A DNA stretch of 64,000 nt from NCBI GenBank assembly GCA_016712865.1, contig JADJQH010000002.1:1397800-1461799 (forward strand), given 5' to 3'. The position numbers were made by a program, and so were the translations under genes. Below are positions 55,533-64,000 of this stretch, one piece after another; within the stretch, counting starts at the first letter, position 1; each line of letters starts with the position of its first letter. A model generated the notes under the pieces. That model was not told where the DNA came from. It saw nothing but the letters and a program-made list of their open reading frames with translations, and made no database searches. This DNA is from Dokdonella sp. (lineage in GTDB: Bacteria > Pseudomonadota > Gammaproteobacteria > Xanthomonadales > Rhodanobacteraceae).

Positions 55533-58500
55533 ATGTTGAACGCCACTGTCATCTGATCGCCGCCCTGCTCTGGCTTGGGCTGCTGTTCGGGTGCCGCCTT
55601 GTGGGGCGAGCGCCGACCGCACCTGCGGCGCGGCGCTGGGGTGTCGTCTATGCGCTTGTCGCTCGCCGTTTACCGACCCATGGACCTTCTACGGAACGGT
55701 CACCCAGGCCGCGCGCTCCGGGCTGGCCCCTGCCGCCCACCCCTTCGTCGGCACCCATCGTGCTGTATGTGTCTCGGCACCGGCGTGCTGCTGCGCCTGG
55801 TGCGCGTGGCGCGCGAACACAACAGCAGCTCACTCGGCCGACCCAAGTTTGCCACGCGCTTGGGGCAAAAGCTCCGGACTTGACTCCGCAGCGGTGACTG
55901 CAGTGGCCCCTGCCGGGCATGATTCCGTACCTGGCCCTGCAACTGAAGGCCGTTGCGATGAGCCATGGCCTGCTCGCGCACGGCGGCCAGTCCAGCGCGG
56001 CACCGTGGGAAGACAGCGCGCTCACGTAGCGCTGGCGATGGCCGTGTTTGCCATGCTGTTTCGCGCAGCACCACCGCCGCCGAGCACAATCGCGGTCTGG
56101 TGCTGGCGATGGGTGGAATCGCTTGCTCAAGCTCACCGCCATGCTCGCCCTCGGCGCCTTTGTCCGGTTCGGAATCGATGCCGCTGATCAAGCTGCCGAT
56201 CCGCGACGATGGAGCCGATGGATTCCGGCATTGATCATGCCTCGGCGTGCTGGCCATGTTCACCTGCCAGCACCAGTTCCATGTCGGCGTGGTGGAATGC
56301 CAGGACGAAAGCATCTGCGCACGGCACGCTGGCTGTTTCCGCTGTACATGGTGGTCATCGCCCTGCCGCCGCTGCCGCTGTTTGCGCGCGCCGGGCACGC
56401 GCAGCTCGACACCCCCGCTGGGCGTACCTTCGGATCTGTACGTGCTGGCTCTGCCACTGGCCAATGATGCACACGGTCTGGCCTTGCTTGCCTTCCCTTG
56501 GCGCTTAGAGCGGGGCAACCGGCATGGTGATCCTGCGCCACGCTTTCGCTCAGCTTCGATGATCGGCAAAATCACTGGCTTGCGCCCTTGCGCGCGCGCG
56601 GCGCCTGGGCGCAACCGGAGTGGGCCCGAACCGAGCAACGAAGTGCTCCTGCAACGACGCCTCGGCATCCTTGCCGTGCTTCTGGCCAGGGGCTACGCCG
56701 CGGGATTGCCGGCAGCATGCACTGGCCGACAGCGGCGCGGTGTCGTTCTCGGCGCTGGCAACCCTGGCACCGGCGTTGGGCTAGGTAGCTGCGGCGCACG
56801 GCGGCGACACGCCGCCGCGCGCGGTACTCCCGGGCTTGATCTGCGCGGTCGCCGTCTGGTTGTGGAACCCTGCTGCGCGCCGACCCTCGCGCCCCCTCTC
56901 GCCGCGGCGGTACGCGCTGGCTCAAGAGGAAGGTCCGTTCGGCACCGCCTGGCTTGCACCCGATTCCTTCCTTGGCCTGCGCGACTGGGGCGCTTACGCG
57001 CGCGCCGTGGTCCTCCAGGCTTGCGGCCGGCACGCTGCTGACCTGGTTGCTCGCGCTGCGTTGGCAAAGCACGCCGGCATCGGCACGACGCGGCTCCATC
57101 GAGTGGCCGCTCTGCGCGAACTTGCGACACGCTTCCCGCCCGATGCGCGGGTCACCAGTTGTTCGTCGAGGGCATCAGCGCCAGCGCGCTGGAGAGGGCG
57201 AGGTGAGGTCCGAACTGGCCGCGGTTTGGTGCCGCATCGGCGCGCCTGTTGCTCGACACCGCGTGCGGAAGGAGCCGGGCTCCGGCCTCAGCGGTGGCCA
57301 CCCTGGTCTATCAGCGCGTCCCGGCGCTAGGCTTCAACCACGCGCGTGCTGGAAGCCGCCCGGAGAACATGAGCCAGGGCACCAGCGTGGTTGATCGGCA
57401 ACCTGCAACTGGTGGCCTGGAAACCCAGGCGCTACGCCGAGCTGTACGGGTTTCCGCCCCCAACTGTTGCGGGTCGGCCAGCCGGCAGGAACCTGCACAC
57501 TGGGCAGTCGCACGTGGCTTGGCGGCCTGCCACCGGCAACATCGAGCCAGCGTGGCCAAGCGCCTGGTGCACATGAAATCCGGCGCGCGCATCTGAGCGA
57601 CGCCGTTTTCCGAATGGCAGCGTGGTCGAGATTCGCGGCAACCCCATGCCCGGACGGCTCGTCGCCACCTTCACCGACGTCACCGCTTTCCGTCGCCGAG
57701 CAGGAATTGATCCTCCCAACGCGAAACCCTGGGCAGCAAGTCCGATGAGCCACCGCGGAGGCTGGCCAATGCCAGTGCCAAAGGCAGATCGCGCCAGTCG
57801 GACCGGAACACGATGCGCCGCCGCGGTCAGCCACGAGCCCCGCCCAACGGCTCAACGCAGCGCGCCTTTTTACCTACGCCCTGGGCCGAGGGCAAGACGA
57901 GCCACCCGCAAGCGCGAGCTGAAAGACGCTGATCGAAGGCGCGCTCGGTTCCGCCGGAACCCTGCTCTGCAAACGCCTGCAGGAAATCTCCCGACTCCGA
58001 TGCCGGCGGCTGCGTCCGCAGCGATGCGTGTTCCGCATCGACGATGTGTCGCAGAACCTGGCGGCCGAGTTCCGCGTGCTGGCGCATGACAAAAAAAAAA
58101 GAAAAAGGAGGGAACCTCGAATTGCATTGCTTGGCAGCCGCGCCTGGGTGCGCGGAGGATCCGAACCTGCTGCGCCGCATCCTGCAGGAATTCCTTCCAA
58201 CGCCGTGCGCTACACCGGAAGGGTCGCGTCCTCTGGGTTGGCGACGGGACGCCGAGCCAATTGCGCATCCAGGTGCTGGATACCGGCATCGGAATTGACG
58301 AGGCCGATCACGAACTGATCTTCGGAGTTCCGCCACCCCGATCGCAGCGAGCCAGGGCCTGGAGGCTGGACTCTCGATTGCCGAACCGCTGGCGCGATTG
58401 CTCGGCCACCGGATCGGATTCCGGCCCCGCCCCGGGAAAGGGAACCGCATTTCTCGGATCGACGTCGAGCGCGCCACGGTTCTGGCCGAGTCCGGCGAGA

Positions 58501-58921
58501 CCTCCCCGTCCCCTGGAACCCCAAACCCACTTGCGCGGTCGCATGCTGGTGGTCGATGATGATGTCGCCGTGCGCGATGCCATGCGCCTGATGGCACGGA
58601 AACCTGGGGCCTGCGAGGGACGGAAACCGCTGCCTTCAGCGAATCGGTGCATCGCACGCGTTCAAACGCACGCAGCCGGAGTTGCTGCTGTTCAACTCCA
58701 CCCTCGACGATGGCGTCACCGGCCTCCAGTTGCACGCAAGAACTCGGCCTGGAGGCGGATTCAGGCCGTAGCATCATCATCACGGCCGATCATGATCCGG
58801 CGATCCCGCGCCGCCGCCGAGGCGCCGGGTGCTTTCTCCTCTACAAACCGCTCAAGCCACTGGCACTCAAAGGCGACCGATGGCGCGGCTGCTCACCCAT
58901 GCTGACCAAGGTCAACGCTGA
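55533..58921 (+). pseudogene. Hybrid histidine kinase with sodium:solute symporter sensor domain (CrbS/MxtR-like), frameshifted
   Basis: Pieces in all three frames give the SSF-type N-terminus (SLAVYxxPWTFYGTVTQAAR, GTGVLLRLVRVAREHNSSSL, YLALQLKAVAMSHGLL, RWLFPLYMVVIALPPLPLFA). The kinase part has VSHEPRPTAQR for the H box, QNLAAEFRVLAHD, NLLRRILQEFL and QVLDTGIGIDEADHELIFG. A C-terminal receiver follows (GRMLVVDDDVAVRDAMRLM to LYKPLKPLAL). This is the layout of CrbS/MxtR, which with a LuxR-type regulator controls acetyl-CoA synthetase and acetate use. Many indels occur, plus an A-rich run at 58088-58106 that does not fit the gene. Confidence 0.8.
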
Positions 58922-58977
58922 CGTTCGAGTGGATGCTGCGACTGCGCTGCGCTTCAGCGCAGCTGACAGCCTTCGCA

Positions 58978-59096
58978 TTAGGGAAGGTCTGGCAGGTATT
59001 ATCGCGAGCAAGCTCACCCCTCCATTGCTTGATTTTGTGGCGGGGAGGCTTGCCTCGCGACGTGAATGAGTTCCATGCCTGTTCAGAGTTTCCTTA
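58978..59096. mobile_element. MITE-like REP element, copy B
   Basis: Inverted relative to copy A: TTAGGGAAGGTCTGGCAGG at the left, ATCGCGAGCAAGCTCACCCC and CGGGGAGGCTTGCCTCGCGA inside, and CTGTTCAGAGTTTCCTTAAG at the right. The central ATTGCTTGATTTTGTG equals the centre of copy A in reverse. Confidence 0.82.
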
Positions 59097-59111
59097 AGGC
59101 AACGCTGATTG

Positions 59112-59345
59112 GTCCGCTTCCGTTCGTGGTGGCGCCCTTCGACCTGCTCAGGACAGGCCCGTCGAACCATGAACGGAAATTTTCTAGTTCAGCGCCGCCT
59201 TGGTTTGGCAAGACGCCCGCGGCGAGCCTCCTTGATCCATTCGTGGTGCTTGTCACTATCCGTTCGTGGCGTCTTTCCATATTCCGTTCGTGGCATCTTT
59301 CCATATTCCGTTCGTGGTGGAGCTTGTCGAGCCATGAACGGAAAA
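59112..59345. repeat. GTTCGTGG...CCATGAACGG repeat cluster
   Basis: CCGTTCGTGGTGGCGCCCTT...GTCGAACCATGAACGGAAAT at the left is followed by three half units (CCGTTCGTGGCGTCTTTCCA, CCGTTCGTGGCATCTTTCCA, CCGTTCGTGGTGGAGCTTGT) and a closing GAGCCATGAACGG. No gene is seen between 58922 and about 59420. Confidence 0.82.
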
Positions 59346-59419
59346 CACCACACAACCATCATCTGTTCGAAGTGCGGACAACAAGCGAGCCACTTCCAGC
59401 ATCCCCCGATTGAGCCAAC

Positions 59420-60154
59420 AGATCGAAACGTCGTGCACCAGTCCTGGGCCACGCTGACGCGCCGGATCAGCCAGTTGCAGCGAGCGCAACCTAGGCCGCT
59501 GGCCTGGGGTGCGTTGCGTACGTCGAGCTTCCCCGAATAGGGCGGTCATGTGCGCTTCACGGTGCGCAGGGAGATGCCAGCGCATCGGCAATCTGCTGCT
59601 TTGTTGAGCTGACCTTCGGCCACGCGCACCAGCACCTTGAACTGCTGGGGGGTAGGGCTGGCAGGCGCGCCGCATTGTTGGCATCCCGCACGCTTGCCGG
59701 GCTGGCATTGACCTGCGCCGCGAGATCGGCGGGTAACCTCGCCGCCAGCACCGCGACGCAAGGCTTTGCGCAATGGTTCTCACTGCGCTTCCGGGATGAA
59801 TGCAATGGCTCCGTAGGCCAGCGCGCGCCGGATGGGTGCGGATCATCGTGGGCGGAGATCATCGCCGCCCATCACGCCCGGATGTTCGGCGCGCAATGCG
59901 GCCAGCCCCCATCAGACCCTGGCTATCGGGCATGAGAAAGTCGGCAGGATCACGTCGATGTCCGCGAACTGCGCGAGCTGTTCCTGCAACTCCGCCAGCG
60001 AACCGGCTTCCAGCACCACTGCTTCGGGCGACGCCGCGGCGCGCTTTGCGCCAGGGCCAGGCGATTCAGGAGGTGGTCATCGGCGTCAACGAAGGCGCGG
60101 CATGCGCCACTGTACACAGGGTGTCGTCTCCACGAGGAACAGACGCTTCGGCAT
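59420..60154 (-). pseudogene. LuxR/NarL-type response regulator (CrbR/ErdR-like), frameshifted
   Basis: The start near 60154 reads MPKRLFLV then, in shifted frames, HPVYSGACRAFVDADDHLLN, VVLEAGSLAELQEQLAQFAD, LAALRAEHPGVMGGDD and ETIAQSLASVLA. The C-terminal helix-turn-helix is readable as TPQQFKVLVRVAEGQLNK, ISLRTVK, HMTALFGE. Receiver plus GerE-type HTH is the CrbR/ErdR layout, the partner of SSF-type kinases. It lies next to such a kinase and divergent from the 3HB-oligomer hydrolase, so it may control that gene. Several indels; the C-terminal end is uncertain. Confidence 0.7.
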
Positions 60155-60209
60155 CGCGTGTGGTACCAAAGTACGATGCAGGCCGCGGAGGTTCTGTTAG
60201 CGTCGAGGG

Positions 60210-62048
60210 ATGCCCAGGAGACGATTCCGACGTGCCGCCATTTGTGCTGGGGTCGCTTACGCTGGCCTCCTGCGCAACCGATGCTGTCCGCCAATCTGAA
60301 AAGGACACCGCCAGCTGTCCATTCCCCCGCCGGCATTCACTGCATGCCGACCTGCTGAGTGCCGGCCTGGGCCTTGAAGGGCTGGCAACGGGACGACGCC
60401 ACCGGCCATCGCCAACCCCGCGGCGGCAACGACGGCAGAGGGGTGCAGGCGTGCGCTGTGGACCAATGACGCGGCATTGCCGACTTCCGAAGTCCGGGCG
60501 GCGGATTCACCGAGATCTATGGATCACTTGCCGCAGTCGCCGGGCACGAGTGCACCGGCAATGCGCCGCATTCCCGGCGCAAGCCAGCCGCATCGGGTGA
60601 TGGCGCAGGTTCCCGATGGCTTCGATGCCAGGGCGCGCGCTGCCTGGTGGTGGCGGTTTCCTCCGGCTCGCGCGCGGTGTCTACGGTGCCACCGCCTGGC
60701 GGTGCCTGGGGCCTGCCGCGCGGTTGTGCGGTGGCCTCCACCGACAAGGGCGCTGGCAGCGACTGGATTGAACTGGGCAGCGTGAACGCCACGCGATTGA
60801 TGGTCGCCTCGGCGGCGGAGCAGCCGGGCGTTCGATCCCGCCGGCAGCGCACGCAGCCGCCGTCGCCTTTGAAGGACGCGCACTCGCAGGACAACCCGAA
60901 GCCGACTGGGGACGCGCCTCCCAAACCGCACAGCTCGGACTCGACGCCGACTCAACGAGGTAGCGCTGCCGGGACAGGCACCTTTCACCTTCGACAACAC
61001 GCGCATCATTGCCACCGGACTTCCAACGGCGGCGCCGCGGTGTTGCGCGCTGCCGGCATGCAAGGCGACTGGCTGGATGGCGCAGTCGCCATCGCCGCCA
61101 ACACGTTTCCGGCGGAAGATGGTCGCCCCGGCGTTTGATTACGCCACCGAAGCGGCGATCCTGATGCCGTGTGCTGCATCCGCGCTTTGATGGCGTTGCC
61201 CTGGCGCACCGGGTGGCAACAAGTCGCCCACCGCAATGCGCGTTGCGCGCGCCTGCACGCGCAGGGACTCCTCGCTGGCGCGTCGTGGAAGCACAGGCCG
61301 GAGGATGCCTACGCGCGCATGCGTGCTTCCGGCTGGCGCGATGGTGCGCTCGAAGCCGGCGCCATCAGCACGGGCTTGACCTGGGGCGAGCGATTGCCGC
61401 GGCCTGGCATCCGCCTGCTACGCACCACTGCCGATGCCATGCCTGCGGCTATGCCTTTGCCGCGCGCTACGACAAGGGCCAACCAACGCGTGCGAGCCTG
61501 GAGATGCGCGCATCGTGGTGGGCGTTCCTCCGGCATTCCACCGGGCACCGGCGTCAGCCTCATCCGACAGCATGGCCGATGGCGAAAGCGGGGATCCGGC
61601 ATTGCCAACCTGCAATGCCTGCGGCGCGCTGGACGGGGACGACGTTCCAAAGGCGCAGTCCTTGCACGCCGGGTCGAAGCCACCCGCGCCGCGGTTCCCT
61701 GCGACGGGCTTGCCACTGATCGTGATTCACGGCGCCGATGATGGCCTGATACCGGATGCCTTCCCAGCGCGGCCCGGCGCGTAACGTGCAACGCGCGCAC
61801 GGCCGCGATCCGCGCTTTACTGGCGCATCGCCAACGCGCAGGATTTCTGATGCCTTTCTCGGCCTGCCATGCTCGCCGCTATGTTCCGCTGATGCCTTAC
61901 GCCTACCGCCGCACCCGATGGACATGGGCCCACCTCCGGAACGATACGCCCCTTGCCCGCCAGCGCCGAAGTCGATGCAACGCCGCGCAAGGCCGAAATG
62001 CATCCGGCATTGCCGCCGGTGCCTCCGGACAACGTGCCGATGCCGTGA
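60210..62048 (+). pseudogene. D-(-)-3-hydroxybutyrate oligomer hydrolase, frameshifted
   Basis: Successive frames give the landmarks of the 3HB-oligomer hydrolase family: GLEGLATGR, ATTAELRR-like, VMAQVPDGFDARA, VVAVSSGSRGVYGAT, EGRALAGQPEADWG, DNTRIIATGLPTAA (SNGG elbow damaged), LDGAVAIAANTFPAEDGRP, RMRASGWRDGALEAGAISTG, PLIVIHGADDGLIPDAF and IANAQHFDAFLGLP-like, ending PPDNVPMP before TGA 62046-62048. These enzymes split 3-hydroxybutyrate oligomers left by PHB depolymerases. The N-terminus (MPRRRFRRAAICAGVAYAGL) looks like a signal peptide. Together with the esterase at 54.3 kb it marks a PHB-use locus. At least ten indels. Confidence 0.78.
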
Positions 62049-62129
62049 GACCGGCCGTGCATCGTGACGGGGCGTGCCTTCGACGGCTGATCGGCGTTGG
62101 TTTCGATAAGGATCCCGCCGTGCCCGTCA

Positions 62130-62758
62130 AGCCAGCGCAGCCTCAAGGATCGACATCTGCCAGTTGCGTGATCCACGCAATCGGAGAACGCGCAGCGCCT
62201 GCATCGTGCACCAGTTGGCGCGTTCCGAAGCTGAATCAGCGGATGCCGATGCCTGCTTCGCCCTCCAGTGGGTGGCCTGAACGCGGCGTATGCGCGAGAG
62301 TTTAGCCGTGACGAAAACGTAGCGTGAACGCTTTCGCCAGCCTTCGACTGCGCTGTGGTGCAACTCGATGCCAGGCGCAGTCTGCGATAAACGCTTTTCG
62401 AACGGTTCACCGGGCCGATCCGCACCCTCATCGACAACAAGTTCGTGTTCGAGCCGTTCTGGGTTGCCTTGCGCGAGCACGATTCCAGCGAACAGTGGGA
62501 ACGGCAGTTTGCGGCAAGTCGCAAAAAGCGCTGGCGGCCGTCCTCGCGGCAAACCCTGTCGTGCTCATCGTCTTTGATCGGCTGGTAACGTGCTGCGCTA
62601 CCAGCTGCATGGCGGCGCCACCTGGAACAGCAGCGTCAACCGCGAACAATTGAAAGACGCCGTTGCCATCCTTGGCACCCTGTTTTGCGGATGGTTTCGG
62701 TAATGCTCGACTACCTCCGACCACGGAATTTTGGCAGGTGTTGTATCCGGTGGTTTAA
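62130..62758 (+). pseudogene. HEPN-like hypothetical protein, frameshifted
   Basis: Joined frames read CFALQWV then LNAAYAREFSRDE, PIRTLIDNKFVFEPFWVALR, EHDSSEQWERQFAASRK, and QLHGGATWNSSVNREQLKDA then VAILGTL, ending FWQVLYPVV. The R-x4-H-like segment (LRYQLHGG, probably LRNQLxHGG) with a following GGATWN is typical of small HEPN-fold proteins found in many accessory regions, some of them RNases. The call is tentative because the frame must be corrected several times; the start is a guess. Confidence 0.5.
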
Positions 62759-62984
62759 TGATCCGGCACTGAAATTGTCCAACCAGGGTCGGTTCAGCGC
62801 GCAGGCTGGAACCGATATTTCCCGAAAACCCTGCCCGGTTCCGCCGCTTCGCGGCTTGAACCCGACCTTTCACGAAGCATCGAGATCATTTTCGGGCCGG
62901 ATCAATAGGCCAATGCGCAGGCAGTCGGGAGTGCGAGAAAGTCTGACGCTGGACTTTTTTCGCCAGCGCGCTTGCCCAAGTAGT

Positions 62985-63070
62985 TTACGTTCGTGGTGGG
63001 CCTGAAGTTTCCATTCGGGGTGAACCAGAAGTTTCCGTTCGTGGTGAGCCAGTCGAACCATGAACGGAAT
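62985..63070. repeat. GTTCGTGG...CCATGAACGG repeat copy
   Basis: CGTTCGTGGTGGGCCTGAAG, CCATTCGGGGTGAACCAGAA and CCGTTCGTGGTGAGCCAGTC then GAACCATGAACGGAAT are units of the family at 40.5 and 59.2 kb. Confidence 0.8.
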
Positions 63071-63202
63071 CAAGACGCTGCGCGTTACTTTCTCGACATC
63101 ATCCGCAGTCCGAACCACATGACCGCACAGGCGCGCGACAAGCGATCCCGCGTCTGCATCTTTCGGTGATCGTCGCCGCAGGAAAAAAGCTGAAGCCACG
63201 AT

Positions 63203-63315
63203 TTAGGGAAGGTCTGAACAAATATTCGCGGCGAGCAAGCCCGCTCCCACCATTGCCCGTTTGGGGGAGCGAGCTTGCTCGCGACGAATGACTTCCGTAC
63301 TTGTTCAGAGTTCCC
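63203..63315. mobile_element. MITE-like REP element, copy C
   Basis: TTAGGGAAGGTCTGAACAAA at the left, REP palindromes GCGAGCAAGCCCGCTCCCAC and GGGAGCGAGCTTGCTCGCGA inside, and GTACTTGTTCAGAGTTCCC at the right. Same orientation as copy B. Apart from repeats, 62760-63566 shows no gene I can identify. Confidence 0.84.
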
Positions 63316-63566
63316 GGCAATGCGCTCCAGCGCTCATCGGTTTCAACATGCACGGCCGGCTGCGTTTCCTGCTGGCAACGACCACGGACGGTGTGAGTGC
63401 AGGAAACGCATGGAGCAGTTTCCACGCCTCGCGGGTCTTTTGCCCAGCGCTGCGTTGCTTGTCGCCCCCCCAATGGAACGACCATTGCGGACCCTGCGCC
63501 TTGCGATTGGGGCAAAATTCTCCGCGATCATCTGCGCCCACTCATGAATAATGCAGGCTGGGCAGC

Positions 63567-64000
63567 TCAGGCAAACAGGCCCACGCCGGGCACCAGCCAC
63601 ATTGGACACCAGCCGGGGAGGGTGGAACCGATCACGGTGAGCGGCCGGCACATCGCGGGGTAGTGCAGGCCGAGCACCGCGCGAAGACCGCTACGCTGGC
63701 GGTGAATGGCACCAGCAGCCGTACCAGCACCGGGTAATGCGCCATCGCCGCAGGCTAAAACCAGCGGCGTACGGGGTGTGCCCGGACCCGGGAAACTGAA
63801 TTCATCCAGCAGGTGCAGCAGGCGCGGATGCGCGGATAGCTTTGACTTAAACTGGACGCGCGGACGCCGAGTCAGCGTTTGAGCCCCTTGTACAGAAGCG
63901 GTGCAACCAGGCCGGTCAATGCCAAGGTGCCCGGATGCCTCGAAGCCCGCGCGTTCCATCGCAGAAGAGAATCCAACAGGGCCCCCATCAAGGCGTACCA
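63567..64000 (-). pseudogene. Phosphatase PAP2 family protein, frameshifted and cut by the window edge
   Basis: From the right edge the minus strand reads MGALLDSLLRWNARASRHPG, LALTGLVAPLLYKGLKR and then an apparent TGA (63872-63874). Restoring one C gives KRLTRRPR(P), the first PAP2 phosphatase motif (Kx6RP). Next come LLHLLDEFSFP (the SFPSGH motif, damaged), YPVLVRLLVPFTASVAV and VLGLHYPA (the third motif, normally LHYPSD). These are integral-membrane phosphatases acting on lipid phosphates such as undecaprenyl pyrophosphate. The N-terminus lies outside the window. Confidence 0.65.

Noticed and set aside
63872-64000. Separate small protein ending GLVAPLLYKGLKR
   Set aside because: One missing C explains the stop, and the next frame continues with the PAP2 motif RLTRRPR, so it is part of the PAP2 gene.

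Overview
The window is GC-rich DNA from a gammaproteobacterium, most likely the Xanthomonadales/Lysobacterales (Lysobacteraceae or Rhodanobacteraceae). The reasons are the gene order accB-accC-prmA-(zinc ribbon/DUF3426)-fis-purH-purD, the secreted proteins with IPTL-CTERM or IFADGFE-type C-termini, a CIRCE-controlled groES-groEL pair, and a very heavy load of short palindromic intergenic repeats. This placement comes from family recognition, not from a database search.

Layout. 1-5.9 kb: end of a TPR-type Ser/Thr kinase and two secreted proteins. 6.1-8.3 kb: groEL-groES (minus strand). 8.3-9.4 kb: a 168-bp-period palindromic repeat array. 9.5-16.5 kb: a secreted endonuclease I, cutA, dsbD, a TlpA-like thioredoxin and a YahK-like alcohol dehydrogenase. 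16.6-18.5 kb: a coupled secreted metalloprotease and IPTL-CTERM pair. 18.9-27.5 kb: aroQ, accB, a four-helix-bundle (S23) gene, accC, prmA, DUF3426, fis, purH, purD. 27.8-35.1 kb: anti-sigma-type ATPase, LplT-PlsC fusion, ampE, nudC, erpA, DUF6776, bactofilin, hemJ. 35.3-40.4 kb: a degenerate GGDEF/EAL response regulator and a hybrid histidine kinase. 40.7-42.6 kb: bfr, bfd, rppH, tRNA-Met. 42.8-49.4 kb: hipBA, a broken secreted protein and a broken PLD-helicase-DUF3427 gene. 49.7-62.0 kb: GntP-type permease, TonB-dependent receptor, PHB depolymerase, an SSF-type hybrid histidine kinase with a LuxR-type regulator (CrbSR-like), and a 3HB-oligomer hydrolase. After that come a HEPN-like gene and a PAP2 phosphatase.

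The last group reads as a polyhydroxybutyrate/3-hydroxybutyrate utilisation locus: an esterase that cuts polymer, a hydrolase for oligomers, a permease of the family that takes up 3-hydroxybutyrate, an outer-membrane receptor, and a two-component system of the type that controls acetate (C2) metabolism.

From about 44.4 kb to the end nearly every gene is cut by single-base frameshifts although the protein families stay recognisable. This looks like uncorrected sequence (low coverage or poor polishing at a contig end) rather than decay. Coordinates of genes there are approximate.

The most striking feature is the repeat landscape. Paired-arm elements built from GGGAAT / ATTCCC heptads sit in almost every gap between 7.8 and 32.4 kb. 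One copy carries an S23 four-helix-bundle gene between accB and accC, and two copies supply both ends of the prmA reading frame. A second family (about 115 bp, terminal inverted repeats around a REP palindrome) occurs three times, and at least five further palindromic families are present.
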